Source of the DNA: Marthasterias glacialis
Lineage: Eukaryota; Echinodermata; Asteroidea; Forcipulatida; Asteriidae
Assembly (NCBI GenBank): GCA_911728455.2
Contig: OU452229.1
Coordinates: forward strand, 23,549,347 to 23,613,346
Length of the DNA stretch: 64,000 bases
Direction of reading: 5' to 3'
Of the stretch, positions 12,012 to 23,700 are shown in pieces (the stretch's first letter is position 1; each line of letters opens with the position of its first letter). The notes under the pieces are model-generated. The model searched no databases. It was not told where the DNA came from and worked only from the letters and a program-made list of their open reading frames with translations. Both the position numbers and the translations under genes were made by a program.

Positions 12012-12095
12012 TTCATCATTGGCTATTAATGACATCATTATGCTGAAGTAAAAATAGCGGCGTTTCGATTGGCTCATATTACATGACATCATTTC
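12012..12095 (+). promoter_or_regulatory. bZIP-gene promoter: two CCAAT + TGACATCA modules
   Basis: ATTGGCT (inverted CCAAT) at 12018-12024 is followed by TGACATCA at 12030-12037. The pair is repeated as ATTGGCT at 12068-12074 and TGACATCA at 12084-12091. The modules lie just upstream of the presumed leader exon. TGACATCA is a plausible ATF/CREB or C/EBP-ATF half-composite site, so stress or self-regulation is possible but unproven. Confidence 0.5.
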
Positions 12096-12118
12096 TATTT
12101 TAGAAGCGAAGTGAAGAG

Positions 12119-12130
12119 ATGTCGCAATAA
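12119..12130 (+). CDS. uORF1 of the bZIP gene, 3 codons
   Basis: ATG-TCG-CAA-TAA, the first ATG in the presumed 5' leader exon (about 12100-12297, donor AAG|GTACTA). It is real as sequence. Translation is inference. Confidence 0.45.
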   Translation: MSQ

Positions 12131-12147
12131 ATTGCAATACCGCCGGT

Positions 12148-12255
12148 ATGTTTTCGTCATTTACGATTGGAAAGGTTTGCTGGCGAACACGGGCGAAAAA
12201 GGTGCTGGAGAGCAACTCAACATCGGAGCAGAAAGCGCGTCTACCGTCCTTATAA
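12148..12255 (+). CDS. uORF2 of the bZIP gene, 35 codons
   Basis: The second ATG in the leader exon, beginning MFSSFTIGK and ending at TAA 12253-12255. There is no known domain. It would end about 190 nt before uORF3 in the spliced leader. Confidence 0.4.
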   Translation: MFSSFTIGKVCWRTRAKKVLESNSTSEQKARLPSL

Positions 12256-12522
12256 GACGGGAAAGCGACTGTCCAATTCGGACAAGAAAAGTCTAAGGTA
12301 CTAGACGAAACATTGACTGTAAAAACTTCGTTTACAAAACATCTTTCTTCCTTTTTAAATTATATAGTGGAAAATTTAAAGCTCATTTTGAGGCTTGCAA
12401 AAGGCGCTTCGAAGTCATTAGAGTGTAGAATTTCTTTGTTTAATGTTACTTTTTGTTATAAATAAAAATATTATTATCTGTATTGCTCGTTTTTGAGTGA
12501 TTTCATGCATTAGCTGTAGCAC

Positions 12523-12667
12523 TAGACCCAGTAACTGGGGCGCTGTACTCCTTTTTGAGATTTTGAAATCTGTCAGACGACTACGTAGATACGTACGGTC
12601 ACGACGGTAGTACGACTGATTGTCAAAATCTCAAAAAAGGAGTACATCGCCCCAGTTACTGGGTCTA
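12523..12667. mobile_element. Foldback MITE, TAGACCCAGTAACTGGGG family, short copy
   Basis: Inverted ends: the left reads TAGACCCAGTAACTGGGGCG, and the right reads its complement ending ACTGGGTCTA. The next words CTGTACTCCTTTTT / AAAAAAGGAGTACA are also inverted, with a short unrelated centre. Longer relatives are at 29216-29938 and 57205-57508. TA is present at both outer ends. It lies inside the presumed intron 1 of the bZIP gene. Confidence 0.8.
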
Positions 12668-13012
12668 CAGTAGCACTATAGACAATTAATTGCAGTCAAC
12701 AGTACACCACACCATTTCTTTGTACCAAAAAATGTTCCAAATGTAGCAAGAACTTCAGGTAGCTTAAGTAATTAACATTAACAACAGATATCAATTGTAT
12801 TTTATTCGTTAACAAATTTTCCTTGTTAAAAATGAAGGGTAGGGTCTTGGTAATTGAATTGGTTTCTATGGTTTCATCTAATGATTTTAAAACAAATTTT
12901 TATATTGTAAGCCTAGCCTATAAAGCAGTCCAACCAAAGTAACTGAACAATATCATTGTTTATTTGATTGTATAGTATTAGTAAGTACTTTCTTAATTTC
13001 TTATTTTACTAG

Positions 13013-13145
13013 GGTGCCCAAACGCCCTTGTTGGTCTGCTAAAAGGGGATAGACCCTATCTACCGTGGATTCTCCCGAATTTATCATCAGTAACTTCACT
13101 TCAGAATGGAAATCTACGGAGACTCAATTTCTCAAACCTGCCAGC
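13013..13145 (+). other. 5' UTR part of the first coding exon (bZIP gene)
   Basis: Acceptor TTTTACTAG ends at 13012. The sequence up to the main ATG contains the uORF3 start and no in-frame ATG. A leader exon ending at 12297 would splice here. The join is inferred. Confidence 0.5.
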
Positions 13146-13291
13146 ATGGCTTCCGAGGCAGTAGTAGGCCTCGGCCTAAAGCCAGGCCGAACAAACGACG
13201 TCGTGATGGATCAGGGCAGCCACCTTCTCCGAGACCCTCAGGTCTCGGACTTTTCTCAACAGGCTGCTCTGCTCTCGGGCAGTATTTTTAA
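13106..13291 (+). CDS. uORF3, 61 codons, overlapping the bZIP start out of frame
   Basis: An ATG with A at -3 and G at +4 (strong context) at 13106 opens a 61-codon frame, beginning MEIYGDSISQ, that runs past the main ATG at 13146 in another frame and stops at 13291. It is the last ATG before the main start. The product has no recognisable domain. Its likely role, if any, is to regulate main-frame initiation, as in ATF4-type leaders. Confidence 0.5.
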   Translation: MEIYGDSISQTCQHGFRGSSRPRPKARPNKRRRDGSGQPPSPRPSGLGLFSTGCSALGQYF

Positions 13292-15582
13292 CCATGGTGA
13301 GTTTTAAAATGTGTTCTTCACTGAATCACACCCCCCCCCCCTTGAAAAACTAGGACAAATATATTGACCCACTCTAAAATATAATTTCAATTTCCTTTAA
13401 AATCAATGCACTTTCTTTACTTTGCCTTTAAAACTCTCAGGTGATCCCGACCTGTCTTTCTGCGATGTTCTAGAAGCAGACGTCATTGAGACAGAGTCGG
13501 ACGAGCCTTCCACCGTCAATGTGGAAGAATTCACAGATCTCATGCTCTTCCCTGAGCTGCAAGGAGTCTTTGATGACCTTCCGGTATTTCAAGACTTTCC
13601 TATTGACCCCATGGGAGGAGTAGATGGCACGCTCAAGCCAAGGGAAATAGTCCGATCCATTGCTTCGGTTACCGAAAGCAACGGTGAGATAAGCCCGGCT
13701 GAAAGCGATGCGTCTGTAGAACACTTCTTCAATACATTTACGGACCTGACCAGGTTTCTCGATAAACTTGTGAGTAATTCTCTGTGAGGTGTTTAGCTGT
13801 TTAACTGAATATTGCATGCTTTAATTAATAATTTAATTGATTTAAAAAAAGACACAAACAAAACGTAAATTCAAATTTTTGATCCATGATTCGACCAATT
13901 CTAAATACCAATGTTTAATGATCAATTTTGATTGATGATAATACTATTGTATGATTTTCAAGTGAAATATTCACCCCCCTGAATTAAAAACATTTACAAT
14001 CAAATTCTTTTAGGTGTTATAAATAGATCATTACAATTATCAAATCAGAAAGAGACAAAGGGATGTCAGTTTTCAGGCATTAGCCTAAATTCAAGATTTT
14101 TCTTGACAAATTATGGACCAAGTTCAGGGCTTAATTTCATGACCCTGGTCACAGCGGAATTCTGCGCTTTCGGCGCATATATTCACACGCTTTACAGGGC
14201 GCCATAAGCGTAGAGTTCCACAGCAAGCATCACCATGAAATTGGGCCCAGAATTCGTCCTGTATAATGAGGGTGACTATGATTTCCTTCAGGCTCAAGAT
14301 GAAAACCTGGCTGGCATCCCTGGAAACTGCCATTGTTAAGACTTTAATGAATTATTCATTAGACATTAGCATATAACTGGCTGATGCAATAGCTGGTAAC
14401 CATCCAGTCAAGAAACCAGCCATAAACATGCAGACTTGTACTCACAAAAATAATCACATTATGCAAAAGGTCAAAGGTTACTAGTGTCTGATAAATATTC
14501 ATGAGGTGATACCAGATTGCCAGATTGCACAACCAGTTGCAATCTCCCTTTTATTTCTATTGTGTGTGTGTGTGTGTGTGTACATGTGTATGTGTTGTTA
14601 AGCATCAGCATTGAGCTGTTTTTAGCTTGCCTGGAATATATTGCACAACACTGTGAAATTTCAAGTCAAGGTCCTACAACCCAAATAAAGTTTGTTGATA
14701 AACACAGATGAGTTTCACAATTCTTAAAAGCAATGAGATGACAACTTGTCAGTACCGCTACTACTCAAAGAAGTCTATTTGTTAAGAAATGTTTTTGATG
14801 TTTTGCAAATCATTTTCAAGACATGGCTATGGCAATTCTCAAACTAATTTCAGTAGGGGTATGGGAATACACTGGAAGTACAAAGCAAATGGTGTGTAGA
14901 CAAAAAGAGGCCTCCTGTCATTTTTGATTTTAGGATTACCCTACGGCAGAAAATCAGTTTAAAATACCGTTTTTAATTTTGCAAAGAATTACTAATGGCC
15001 TCACGTTTTGACCCTGCAGAATCTTTTCCAAAGATTGAATGAGTTTAATCAATGCTTAACATTCCTGAAACATTTAGAGATTTTTGGGACTAAATTTATC
15101 TCAATTGTTGTATTTTGAAACTACAGGAGGAGGCTGGTCCATCTGACTTCAATGATGTGGCTACTTTCATCGCAGGAAGCAACGAACCCTTTGGAAACGA
15201 TGCAGAACCTTCTGGAACTGCTACCATGACAACCCTGCCAACATCTGTTGGCTCTGAGACAGCAAGCAATGATGAGATTCGTGTCTGCCCCACTGCGCCA
15301 ACCACCACAGACAGTGAGGCCCCTCCCACAAAGAGGGCACGCAAATCTCACTCCAAATCCTCTAACCAAACAGCCGAGCAGAAGTATCGTCATCGCCGTG
15401 ATAAGAACAATGTGGCGTCGCAACGTTCTCGAGCATCCCGCAAAACGCGCGAGAAGAGTATGGCTGTTAAGGCAGAAGAGCTGGAGGCAGATAACGAGCG
15501 TTTGAGAAAACGCATTGATGAACTTTCTGTAATTGCTGAAGAGGCACGAAAGTGCCTAGTTGAAGCTCTGTCTCAGAAGTAA
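13146..15582 (+). CDS. bZIP transcription factor (C/EBP-PAR-like), complete, 3 coding exons
   Basis: Coding exons 13146-13296, 13441-13769 and 15127-15582 (GT-AG borders, phases 1 and 0) give 311 aa. The start is the first in-frame ATG after a stop at 13050; A at -3 and G at +4 support it. The C-terminus holds a nuclear-type basic stretch TKRARK, then the DNA-binding basic region KYRHRRDKNNVASQRSR (residues 246-262). A leucine zipper follows, with Leu at 279, 286 and 293 in heptads and Ala in the fourth position. The NNxAxxRSR core groups it with C/EBP, PAR and NFIL3-type factors, whereas the acidic N-terminal half (residues about 50-160, rich in D/E and F) looks like an activation domain and is not diagnostic. 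It probably binds DNA as a dimer in the nucleus. The subfamily is unresolved; ATF4/CHOP-like by regulation is possible. Confidence 0.92.
14126..14250. mobile_element. MITE, 'CCATGAAATTGGGCCC' family (bZIP intron)
   Basis: Inverted ends: GGGCTTAATTTCATG and CATGAAATTGGGCCCAG. Inner words are also inverted: GAATTCTGCGCTTTCGGCGC and GGCGCCATAAGCG. Seven other copies of the family occur in the window. Confidence 0.75.
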
Positions 15583-15720
15583 TCTGGTTTAATGGTTAAC
15601 TAAACGGGTTTATCTCCCATTTACTAACTATGTCATTAATTCACCACACGAACACATTTTGATAAGGTGACTGTACAGTAATAAAGTTCCGAAATACATT
15701 TATTTTATTGGCACTTTATG
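15583..15720 (+). terminator. Probable 3' UTR and poly(A) signal of the bZIP gene
   Basis: AATAAA at 15680-15685, about 100 nt after the stop codon. It is the first canonical signal. Confidence 0.5.
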
Positions 15721-16283
15721 ACTTAGTCATCTTGATAAAATCAGCAGATTTAAATCATTTTATTTCTGATTTGAAATAAATTGATTTAGAATTATTGGAC
15801 ATGGATGTGGTAATTAATGTTAATGCTGTTAGGATGTTGGAGATTTTTAACCCAGTTTTCCATTAAATAATTACCAGATTACTCTGATTTGCGGAAACAC
15901 TTTTTAGGAAAGGAATAACTTTTGTAAAAAGGTAGGTTAGTTAAAAACCCAAGAACGTAGTGTTTACGCATTTATTTTATGTTATAGCTGTGTTCACATA
16001 TACTAAGTTGTCAGATTATTTGTTAATGACACACACATATGTGACCTCCCACAAAATAAAAATTAAATTGGCATCATTTTAAACTCGATCAAGATAACGG
16101 TTTATACAAATGGCCGTGGTTGCATGTCTGTTTTTGTTGCACAACATAGTGAAGCAAAGACAGAAGTCGAACCTTGGATACTCAGTAAAAATAATAAATA
16201 TTTATAAAATGCCGGTGTCTATCTAGAGATGCTTATGGCACAGTGACACACCATGTACAAAATACGAGGGGAACGAACATATA

Positions 16284-16474
16284 AAGTTCGGTTCATACTT
16301 CATGTGGATGCGAAAGCAAAGCGAATTTGACGGCACAGCGTCATAAATTCACAACGAACAATTCGCTCAGGTTGAACTTTGCTCAACTCTTGCGAAATAT
16401 TCGTTGCGCATGTAAGGGAGTGACCTCAATTTCACTTCACCTTCGCATTCGCATGAATTATGAACCGGGCTTAA
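16284..16474. mobile_element. MITE, 'GGTTCATACTTCATGCGAATGCGAA' family, copy 1
   Basis: Left end GGTTCATACTTCATG followed by GATGCGAAAGCAAAGCGAA. The right end is its inverse (TTCGCATTCGCATGAAT, ATGAACCGGGCTT). The interior contains AATTCGCTC and CTTGCGAAAT words. A second copy is at 21524-21704 and a half copy at 63003-63062. Confidence 0.75.
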
Positions 16475-17149
16475 TTCGGTCTTAGTTTGCCATGTTAATT
16501 TTTAATTTGTGGGGGCTTTTCTCAGATTTTCGCATATGAAGATTTTTCATAAACAGGGAATGAAATTATAAATCGGGGACAATACCTTATTTTGAAAAAG
16601 AGGGAGTTTTGGGGAGAATAGATACATTGCAATATACTGTGTGTGGAAACAAAGTCTCAAAAAAAAAAAAAAAGGTAAAATCAATCTTAAGATTAATTTC
16701 TATCTTTGTTTAATTGGGTGTGTAATATGTTTCTCTAGTATTAATAAGTTTGCGATATTTTTACATTGGGAACCAACCTGTACTCAGTTCTGTATATATT
16801 TTTGTTAAAGTGTACATGTAAATAGTTTAACACAAGTTTTATTTGGGAAATTCTCTGGGGTACTGTTTGATTTTTGAATTATAAAGATAAACAAACGCCA
16901 CTTTATAGTTGTCTGAATTTTTTTTAGCGAAATTGACAATTAGATTGTCACTGCCCACATAGAGAATATTTTTTACAAGGTCAAAAATATATTTGTAAAA
17001 GTGAAACATTTGTAGCAACATTACTACTGAGTTGAGTGGTTTTGTTTTGATTTGAGAAAATAACTGTTTATTGTTTGTAATGAATAGTTAAAGATGGAGG
17101 TTTGTGGTAACACCATGTACATGTAGAATCTCAGTTGTGAAATAACAAC

Positions 17150-17400
17150 GGGGCTCAATTTGACATGAGGGGCTGTTCACTGTAGAATTCTGTGCTTACA
17201 ATAACGGCCTGTTGACGTACGCAGAGGTAATAGAGTATATGCACAGCCGTTTTCTTACAGTAAATTTCACAGTTGTTCTGACCTCGTTGAAAGCGCTGTT
17301 GTGCATGTCTCTATGTGATTCATGACGTCAGACGCATGAGGTAAAATGTAGGCCATAAGCTTAGAATTCTGCTGTGAGGGAAGTCATTAATTTGGCCCTG
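17150..17400. mobile_element. MITE, 'CCATGAAATTGGGCCC' family
   Basis: Left GGGGCTCAATTTGACATG with TAGAATTCTGTGCTTAC inside. Right CATAAGCTTAGAATTCTGC and AATTTGGCCC in inverse order. Its middle (TGCACAGCCGTTTTC ... ATGACGTCAGACGCAT) also occurs, diverged, at about 27575-27660. Confidence 0.6.
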
Positions 17401-18137
17401 TTGAGTTTACTTCAAGTTGCAAACAGCAAGGTATGTTCAACGTAAGAGATTACCTCCATCTTATTCTACCTTCATCATGGAAACCTGTTTTCAAAGAAAA
17501 ATATGCTCTGGGGTTATGTTCTCTTGGTGGGCAGTAAGATCAACGTATGGATGGTCAAAGCATGGAGCTATAAAACTAAAGTTAATGTTTTACAAAGGCA
17601 GGACTTTTAAATGTATTCATACAGTCTTGTTGTACCTAATCTTACAAAACACAAAATACTCCACAGCTGCACAACTTGTGCATCTTACTTGAAAATTAAA
17701 AACAGGAGTTATGTTGGATGGTTAAATAGATGGGTCGTATACATATCATTTGAAATGTTTTAATGGAGTTGGTAAAGGTAACTACAAAGTCTTTGAAATA
17801 ATCATGAATAAAACAAGGTTTCAAAACCTTTAAAAAGAAGTCATTTAATTGTCTTTCGTTTGAGTAATTTATTTGGATGAAATAGATAATTTTGCTGAAG
17901 TTTCATGTCGATGATACTGGTTACTTTTGAACGAATAATAATATTAATGAATCGATATTTCCACAATAAAGTGCTACTGAGGGAGAAGAAGATTTTGAAA
18001 TTTAAAGTCAGTACACTCCGAATTCTGAAAAGAACGGCAATTACGGACCATTAGGGATCATTGCAGAATATCGTACGTTTGATATTTTTATAGACACGGG
18101 AAAATTCAATATGAAAATCAACATGCTATTAACCATA

Positions 18138-18289
18138 GGCCCTTTTTGAAATAACGGCTTTAGCTAGTGGGCTCCGGCTTAGGCTCTATCAGTTATTTTG
18201 AAATCGTGCGCTTTTTGATACGGGTCTTCAAACAGGCGGATTGAGCCTACGCTAGGAGCCCAAGCCAAAGCCGTGGTTTCGTAAAGGGA
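18138..18289. mobile_element. Palindromic MITE
   Basis: CCCTTTTTGAAATAACGGCTTTAGCT at the left is mirrored by AAAGCCGTGGTTTCGTAAAGGG at the right. GGGCTCC / GGAGCCC words lie inside. There is no coding capacity. Confidence 0.6.
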
Positions 18290-19845
18290 AGGAACTTCAG
18301 TCCTTCTTTAGACAACGACGAAAACGTTGGCGCAACGTTTACAGTCACGTATACATTATACAAGATCGTTGGATAACTGTTTTGGATTCAAAGGTGTTCA
18401 CGCGGCGGGACATCGCTATCAGTGTCTACTGGCTGTAAAGTTTGTTACAGCATACGACCCTGAAGATAGAATAATGCACAGAGCGAGGAGAAATAATGTA
18501 CAGCTCGAGACCGATCCCTCCTCCTCGGTTCCTAAACAAAATTGGGTATTGTGTATTGTGTTTATCCCATCCCACGGCGCCCTCCTTTTTAGCTTGTACC
18601 CCATATTATATTGATCATTTTCTGGCAAAACTGTTGAGAATAATAATTAGCCCGGGCTTTGTACATCAAAACCAAACAAATTATAATGTACTGTGGTCAG
18701 CGATGTAGCGAAGGCAAGGCACTTTCTTTGGGGTGGTGGGGGTGGGGTGGGGGAAGCCTAATTTTCCGACTGACAGTACCAATCGAAAGTAAAACCGCAA
18801 TGACATGGGACTCTCCTAGATGTGATTCCAAGGTTTAAAATGGCCCTCAGATGCCGAGCATTAGACGACTCATATTCGAAATGCAAGCTTTGAAAACCGT
18901 ATTTTTGCGAATCCCCATGGATGGGAGTACATGCATAATTTTATGGACACAATTCTGGGGGTCCAGGGGGCGAAGCCCCGTGGACGCTCATTTGGTGCTT
19001 GATATGTGGCAAGATTTTCCGGTTTTAAATGTTTTGGTCTAAGGAGGACCGTCACAAGTTGCCGAAAATAGACGTTTAGTTTTAAAATTCAAACTTTGAA
19101 TAGTTTGGACTCGGGACGAATCCCCGGTTGGAGTTTATAGGGGAAACATTTCTAATGGGGGTCCAGGGGCAAATTCCCCGGACGCTCTAAGATTGTTTAG
19201 CTTTTCAGGGCTAAAAGAAAAAGGCCGTCAAGTTGCCGAAAATAAACGTGTTTTTTTTTACGTAAACTATAATGCCCCTAAGGGGCGGAAATTCTGCAAG
19301 GGCGGTCCGGGCGCTTTACGGTTTTAAGTGTTTTCAGAGCGTCGTAGAGAATATTCAAATTGGTCATTCAAAGTTGGGCTTCTCACACTAAAATGATTAA
19401 ACTAAAATTTTCAGTCGGCAAATCTCTAGGCTTGTCGAATGGATTTGTGTTCAGCCCGAGCCCGTACTCGGGTAAGTTTGGTGCTCAATTTGCCGACGGT
19501 GGCTCTAAATGACGCACTTACGGGCAAAATATTGGGGTGTCGCCCCCCCCCCCCGGTCGCTACGCTGCAAACTTTCACTATAACGGACAGTTTCATTGGG
19601 CAAGGAACTTGAATAGGTTTTTATACAGATATAATCAATTAATCGATTATTATAGTTTTTCTTCGATTAGATCTCAACTTGAGTTCAAAAGTTATCCATC
19701 CAGTTTAACTACTCTTTCCATACTAAGGAGGCGCTCGTACATCGGTCTGCAGTGAGTTTTTCAAAAACAATGATTGAATAAATGACAGCAAAATCAGTAT
19801 AGACGCTTCACGAACAGTGCCGTAAATATGATATTCATGGTACAA

Positions 19846-20330
19846 TTAGGGGGGGGGGGGTGATATTTTCCTAGGAGGTCTGGCCAGTTAAAACTGTACT
19901 TTCCGTTTGTATTTTTCCTAAACAAGCCCCGTTTTCAGCGCTCTTCTGACGTGTTGAGGTAAAAACAAAATACATTCTGCATGTAAATAATAAAAAATAG
20001 TGTTTAAAAACATTAAAACTACTACTTAATGTAATATTTTATTCTGGTAATTTTTTTTTTATTAAAGACGCCCTCTGGGTCACCATCACCCGACGGCTAT
20101 TTCTGTGACAAAAAAACACGATCATTTAGGCCTAGGCCTACTCGTACCTACCTATCTTTCGTGGCTCATGATTCGTTTGTTGCGGATCGCGCGTTGACGA
20201 GCGAACTAGCGTTTAATTTCCAAAGTCCATATTTCAAATGGAGGGCCGGGAGCACCCGGGGGCACGGACATCAGTTGGGGCACGTGCCCCTCCCCCCTCC
20301 CCGCCCCAGGCTTAGTTACGCCACTGTTCA
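19846..20330 (+). mobile_element. Dispersed repeat with GGGGGCAC / GCCCCTCC ends, copy 1
   Basis: Shares CCGTTTG(T/C)ATTTTTCCTAAA, CAAGCCCC(G)TTTTCAGCGCTCTT and GAGGTAAAAACAAA in the same order with 27345-27815 and, more diverged, with 32063-32300. It ends in a G/C-rich stretch near GTTACGCCACTG. Confidence 0.55.
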
Positions 20331-20797
20331 TGAACGACGATCACGGCCATGTTAAGCTATTGATGCAAATCAGTTTTATATTACGCCCTCTCTCTCTCTC
20401 AAGCTTGATGGCCATCACGCTTGTCTTTCCATGACGTAATGGTTTAATAATAATCTCTGATGTAATGATTTGGACTATTAGTATAGAGTCTGACCTCATT
20501 CCATGTTATCTGCATGTACGATCAAACCATAATATTGTGGACCAGTCTGGACGTAAATCTGCACGTGATAACACACTTGTTTACTTTTTGGTCGTGTCTA
20601 CGTCTCGTGATTGCCATCCATACAGGTCATTGTAGGCCAGTAGGTTCGAAGTCATATTGAGATCTGAAATAAATTTGTGACAGCTGACGCCTGGTACAAT
20701 TCATAAAGTCCTCTCCTCTCTGTTTGAAATCGTATTTTTAATTCCCAGGACTTGGAAAAAAAAGTGCAAAGGGAAAGGAGCAAATTTCACTCTGGAA

Positions 20798-23700
20798 ATG
20801 ACCGATAAACATGACGAAGCTGTGCTTGGTAGTGGTAGCAGCGGCAGCAACCTGTCACAGCCGACCAATGGCGCCTACCCGCCGTACCCAGCGATGGTGA
20901 CCGTTGCAGGCAGCGCCTACCCAACGACGGCGACCGGAGGCCCCCAGCACGTCGTCCAGATTGCCTACGGCCCAGTCCCGGCACCTCAGCCATGTCAGCA
21001 ACAGGCGCACTCACAAGTTCATGTGAACACAAACGCGCCGGTGCCACGCAAAAGTTATTTGATTGCATACATCTTGTGGGCCTTACTTGGAATCTTTGGA
21101 GCGCATCACTTCTACTTAAAAAGGTACATCCAGTTCAATTCAATTCAAAGACATTTATTTCCATTTCACTGGTTTACAAAAACCTAGTCATGAAAATTAT
21201 TAACATTAGCATCAATATTGTTGTAATTGTTGTTTTTGTTGTTCTTGATCTTGTTGGGAACAACTATACTAGAATGCCAGTACCACTCGCAAACACAGGG
21301 CGGATGCGTGGATTTGATGGCGTCCCAAGAGGGCGCTTGTCATAAATATATCTGCAAGTATAGAGAGGTTTCATGTGACAGAACCCGAGATCTTTTTCTA
21401 GTGCTGCGTGCACAAACTGATGCTGGAAATCATTCAGCAGACGATGCGTCAGCCATTGAGTTTGTACATGGTTGGACCCAACATGGCTGCGAAATGAACT
21501 TTTCCTGTGGCACAACCTCTCTAAAGCTTGGTTCATACTTCATGCGAATGCGAAGGCGAAGCAAATTTGACGTCACAAATTCGCGACAAATAATTCGCAC
21601 GAGTTGAAATGCGATCAACCTTTTTGCGAAATTCGCTGCGAATGTAGAAGAGTGACGTCAAAGTCGCTTCGCGTTCGCATTCGTGTGAAGTATGAACTGG
21701 AAGGATTGGATGTGCAAATGCCTAGTGCAGTGGATGTCCTAAAGTCTGGGATGACTGGATGTGCGGATCATTGCCCAGTAGAGTATTTTGTCCAAGTAAA
21801 GTTCCGAAGAGGGCGCTTGTCATAAAGATGTTTTATTTGAACTAAATGGAAAAATTGGCAAGTAAGGGATGACTGGATGTGCAGATTCCCAGTAGAGCAT
21901 CATGTTCTGATATTGTACCGCTAGTGTGGCGAAGGATTTTTGACATTGGGTCTATCCTTAGCCACACATCTATAGTGCAGCATGTCAGCGACGTATCCCC
22001 TAACGAATGCTGCTGCGGCGAATTTTAACCAACTAATGTGTCTGATTACCTCTTAACTTCCCTCCAGTGCTTTGGATGTTGAATTTACTAACCATTTTAA
22101 AGGCCTTTGCAAATAATCCTTTTCAATTTGCTCAGACTTTTTTTAATACCCACAATACCGACACAAAAGCGTCACCAGGCGGTGAGAGAGGACGCAAACA
22201 ATTCAGTTGTTGTTTTATGTACATACATCATGGCGGATAACACATGACGAGTATGACTGTGTACTCAGTGTAATTATTTTCAGAGTGACCATGGATGTGC
22301 AGACATAGCTTGGAGTGGTACTGCATTCTGTAGTTGTTGTTGTTGCTGTTGCTGTTGGTGTTGCCGCTGTTGCTGCCGTTGCTTTGCTGTTGCCGCCGCC
22401 CCTGCCACTACAATTGGTCATCAGCTAATCCATATTGACTGTTGTAATAATTTTTGCTGTTATTTTTTTTTTATGCAATTCACCCATCACAAGGCCCAAA
22501 GGCCACTCGAGGTGTTGGCTACTTTTTGAAGGGATAGAAATCTGCCCCAATGTGCAGTAACAAGACATGACGAGATATGAATGCAAGTCTCTTCACAGCA
22601 CAGCTAAGAACAGGGAGGGGTAAAATGAATCTGTTGTGAGACAAACATAACTGCCTCTTTCCCCTATTTGAAGCAATTATAGTTAAGTGTCTTGCTCAAG
22701 GACACAAGTGTCACGAACGGGACTCGAACCCACATTCTAATGACTTAGCCACCAGAACTTGAGCCCGTTGTACCAAACCACTCAAAACATGTTGTTTCTT
22801 TGTGGCCTAGCTATCAAAGGTTCCGGTTGATCTTGCTCTATGGGTTTATCATGAAAAATATTTTAATAAAAGAACATGGATTCGTGATAGATCTAAAATC
22901 TGAAATTTATTCAAATGTCCTTTCCTTTTCTCTTACAGATATTTTTTCGGGATACTTTACCTCAGTACATTTGGTCTTTATGGTTGTGGATGGATAATTG
23001 ATTTCTTCAGACTGCCTTGTCTTGTAAGCGAGACGAACCAGGAGCAGGAAGAGTTGTTCATCCAGTATGGCTCCACCATGACATCAAATCAGATCAACAA
23101 TCTATACTTCCGTAGAGATAGATCTCTAGCTGATGCATATGTACTGTGGTTTCCCTTGGGCATTTTTGGTAAGTCATTGTGAATACTGTGCACCATTTTT
23201 TTCAAATCATATTTCACCTGACAAATTAATTTTAACACAAAATTTAAATTTTCAAGTTTTACCAAAGTTGTAAACTTTACTACAATATGTCTGAGAAAAC
23301 AAATGTTTGTATTGATTATTTTGTGTTGGGTATACAAATATTAATATTAATGCTGAGTTTCCTATTGTAATAATATTATTAATAATTTGTTTTCTTGTCA
23401 TAAAGGGTTTCATCAGTATTACCTGGGGCGACTTGGCTTTGGAGTGACGTATAGCTGTACTTTTGGTCTCGGAGGTGTCGGCTGGCTGGTGGATTTCTTC
23501 AGGATGCCAAGCTTAGTTCAAGAAGCCAATAACAAGTTAAGAAAGATCCGAAATGGTGAGGTAGTTGAACGGACTTTAGAATGCTCAGTTGGTGATGCCT
23601 ACCAATTAGCCTTTCCGCTAGGTTTCCTTGGGTTACATCACTTCTACATGGGTCGAGTAGGTCAAGGTTTGGTTTACCTCTTCACCCTGGGACTAGCAGG

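Larger units (their letters stand above)
15721..20740. other. Intergenic 5 kb between the bZIP and TM2 genes, no gene seen
   Basis: AT-rich sequence with MITEs (listed separately), poly-G/C runs and low-complexity tracts. Open frames of 60-95 codons (17417-17692, 18327-18614 and others) overlap repeats or show no domain or splice support. Confidence 0.5.
21124..22938 (+). other. Intron 1 of the TM2 gene
   Basis: Donor AG|GTACAT and acceptor TCTTACAG. It contains a CAGTTCAATTCAATTCAA-tailed retrotransposon scrap right after the donor, a MITE (21524-21704), a (GTTGCTGTT)n tract at 22330-22400 and a SINE on the minus strand. No exon is seen. Confidence 0.7.

Noticed and set aside
13065-13145. 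Starting the bZIP protein at 13065
   Set aside because: That codon is GTG. The first in-frame ATG is 13146, with good context.
22215-22421. Thr/Ala-rich open frame on the minus strand
   Set aside because: It comes from a (GTTGCTGTT)-type microsatellite in the TM2 gene intron.
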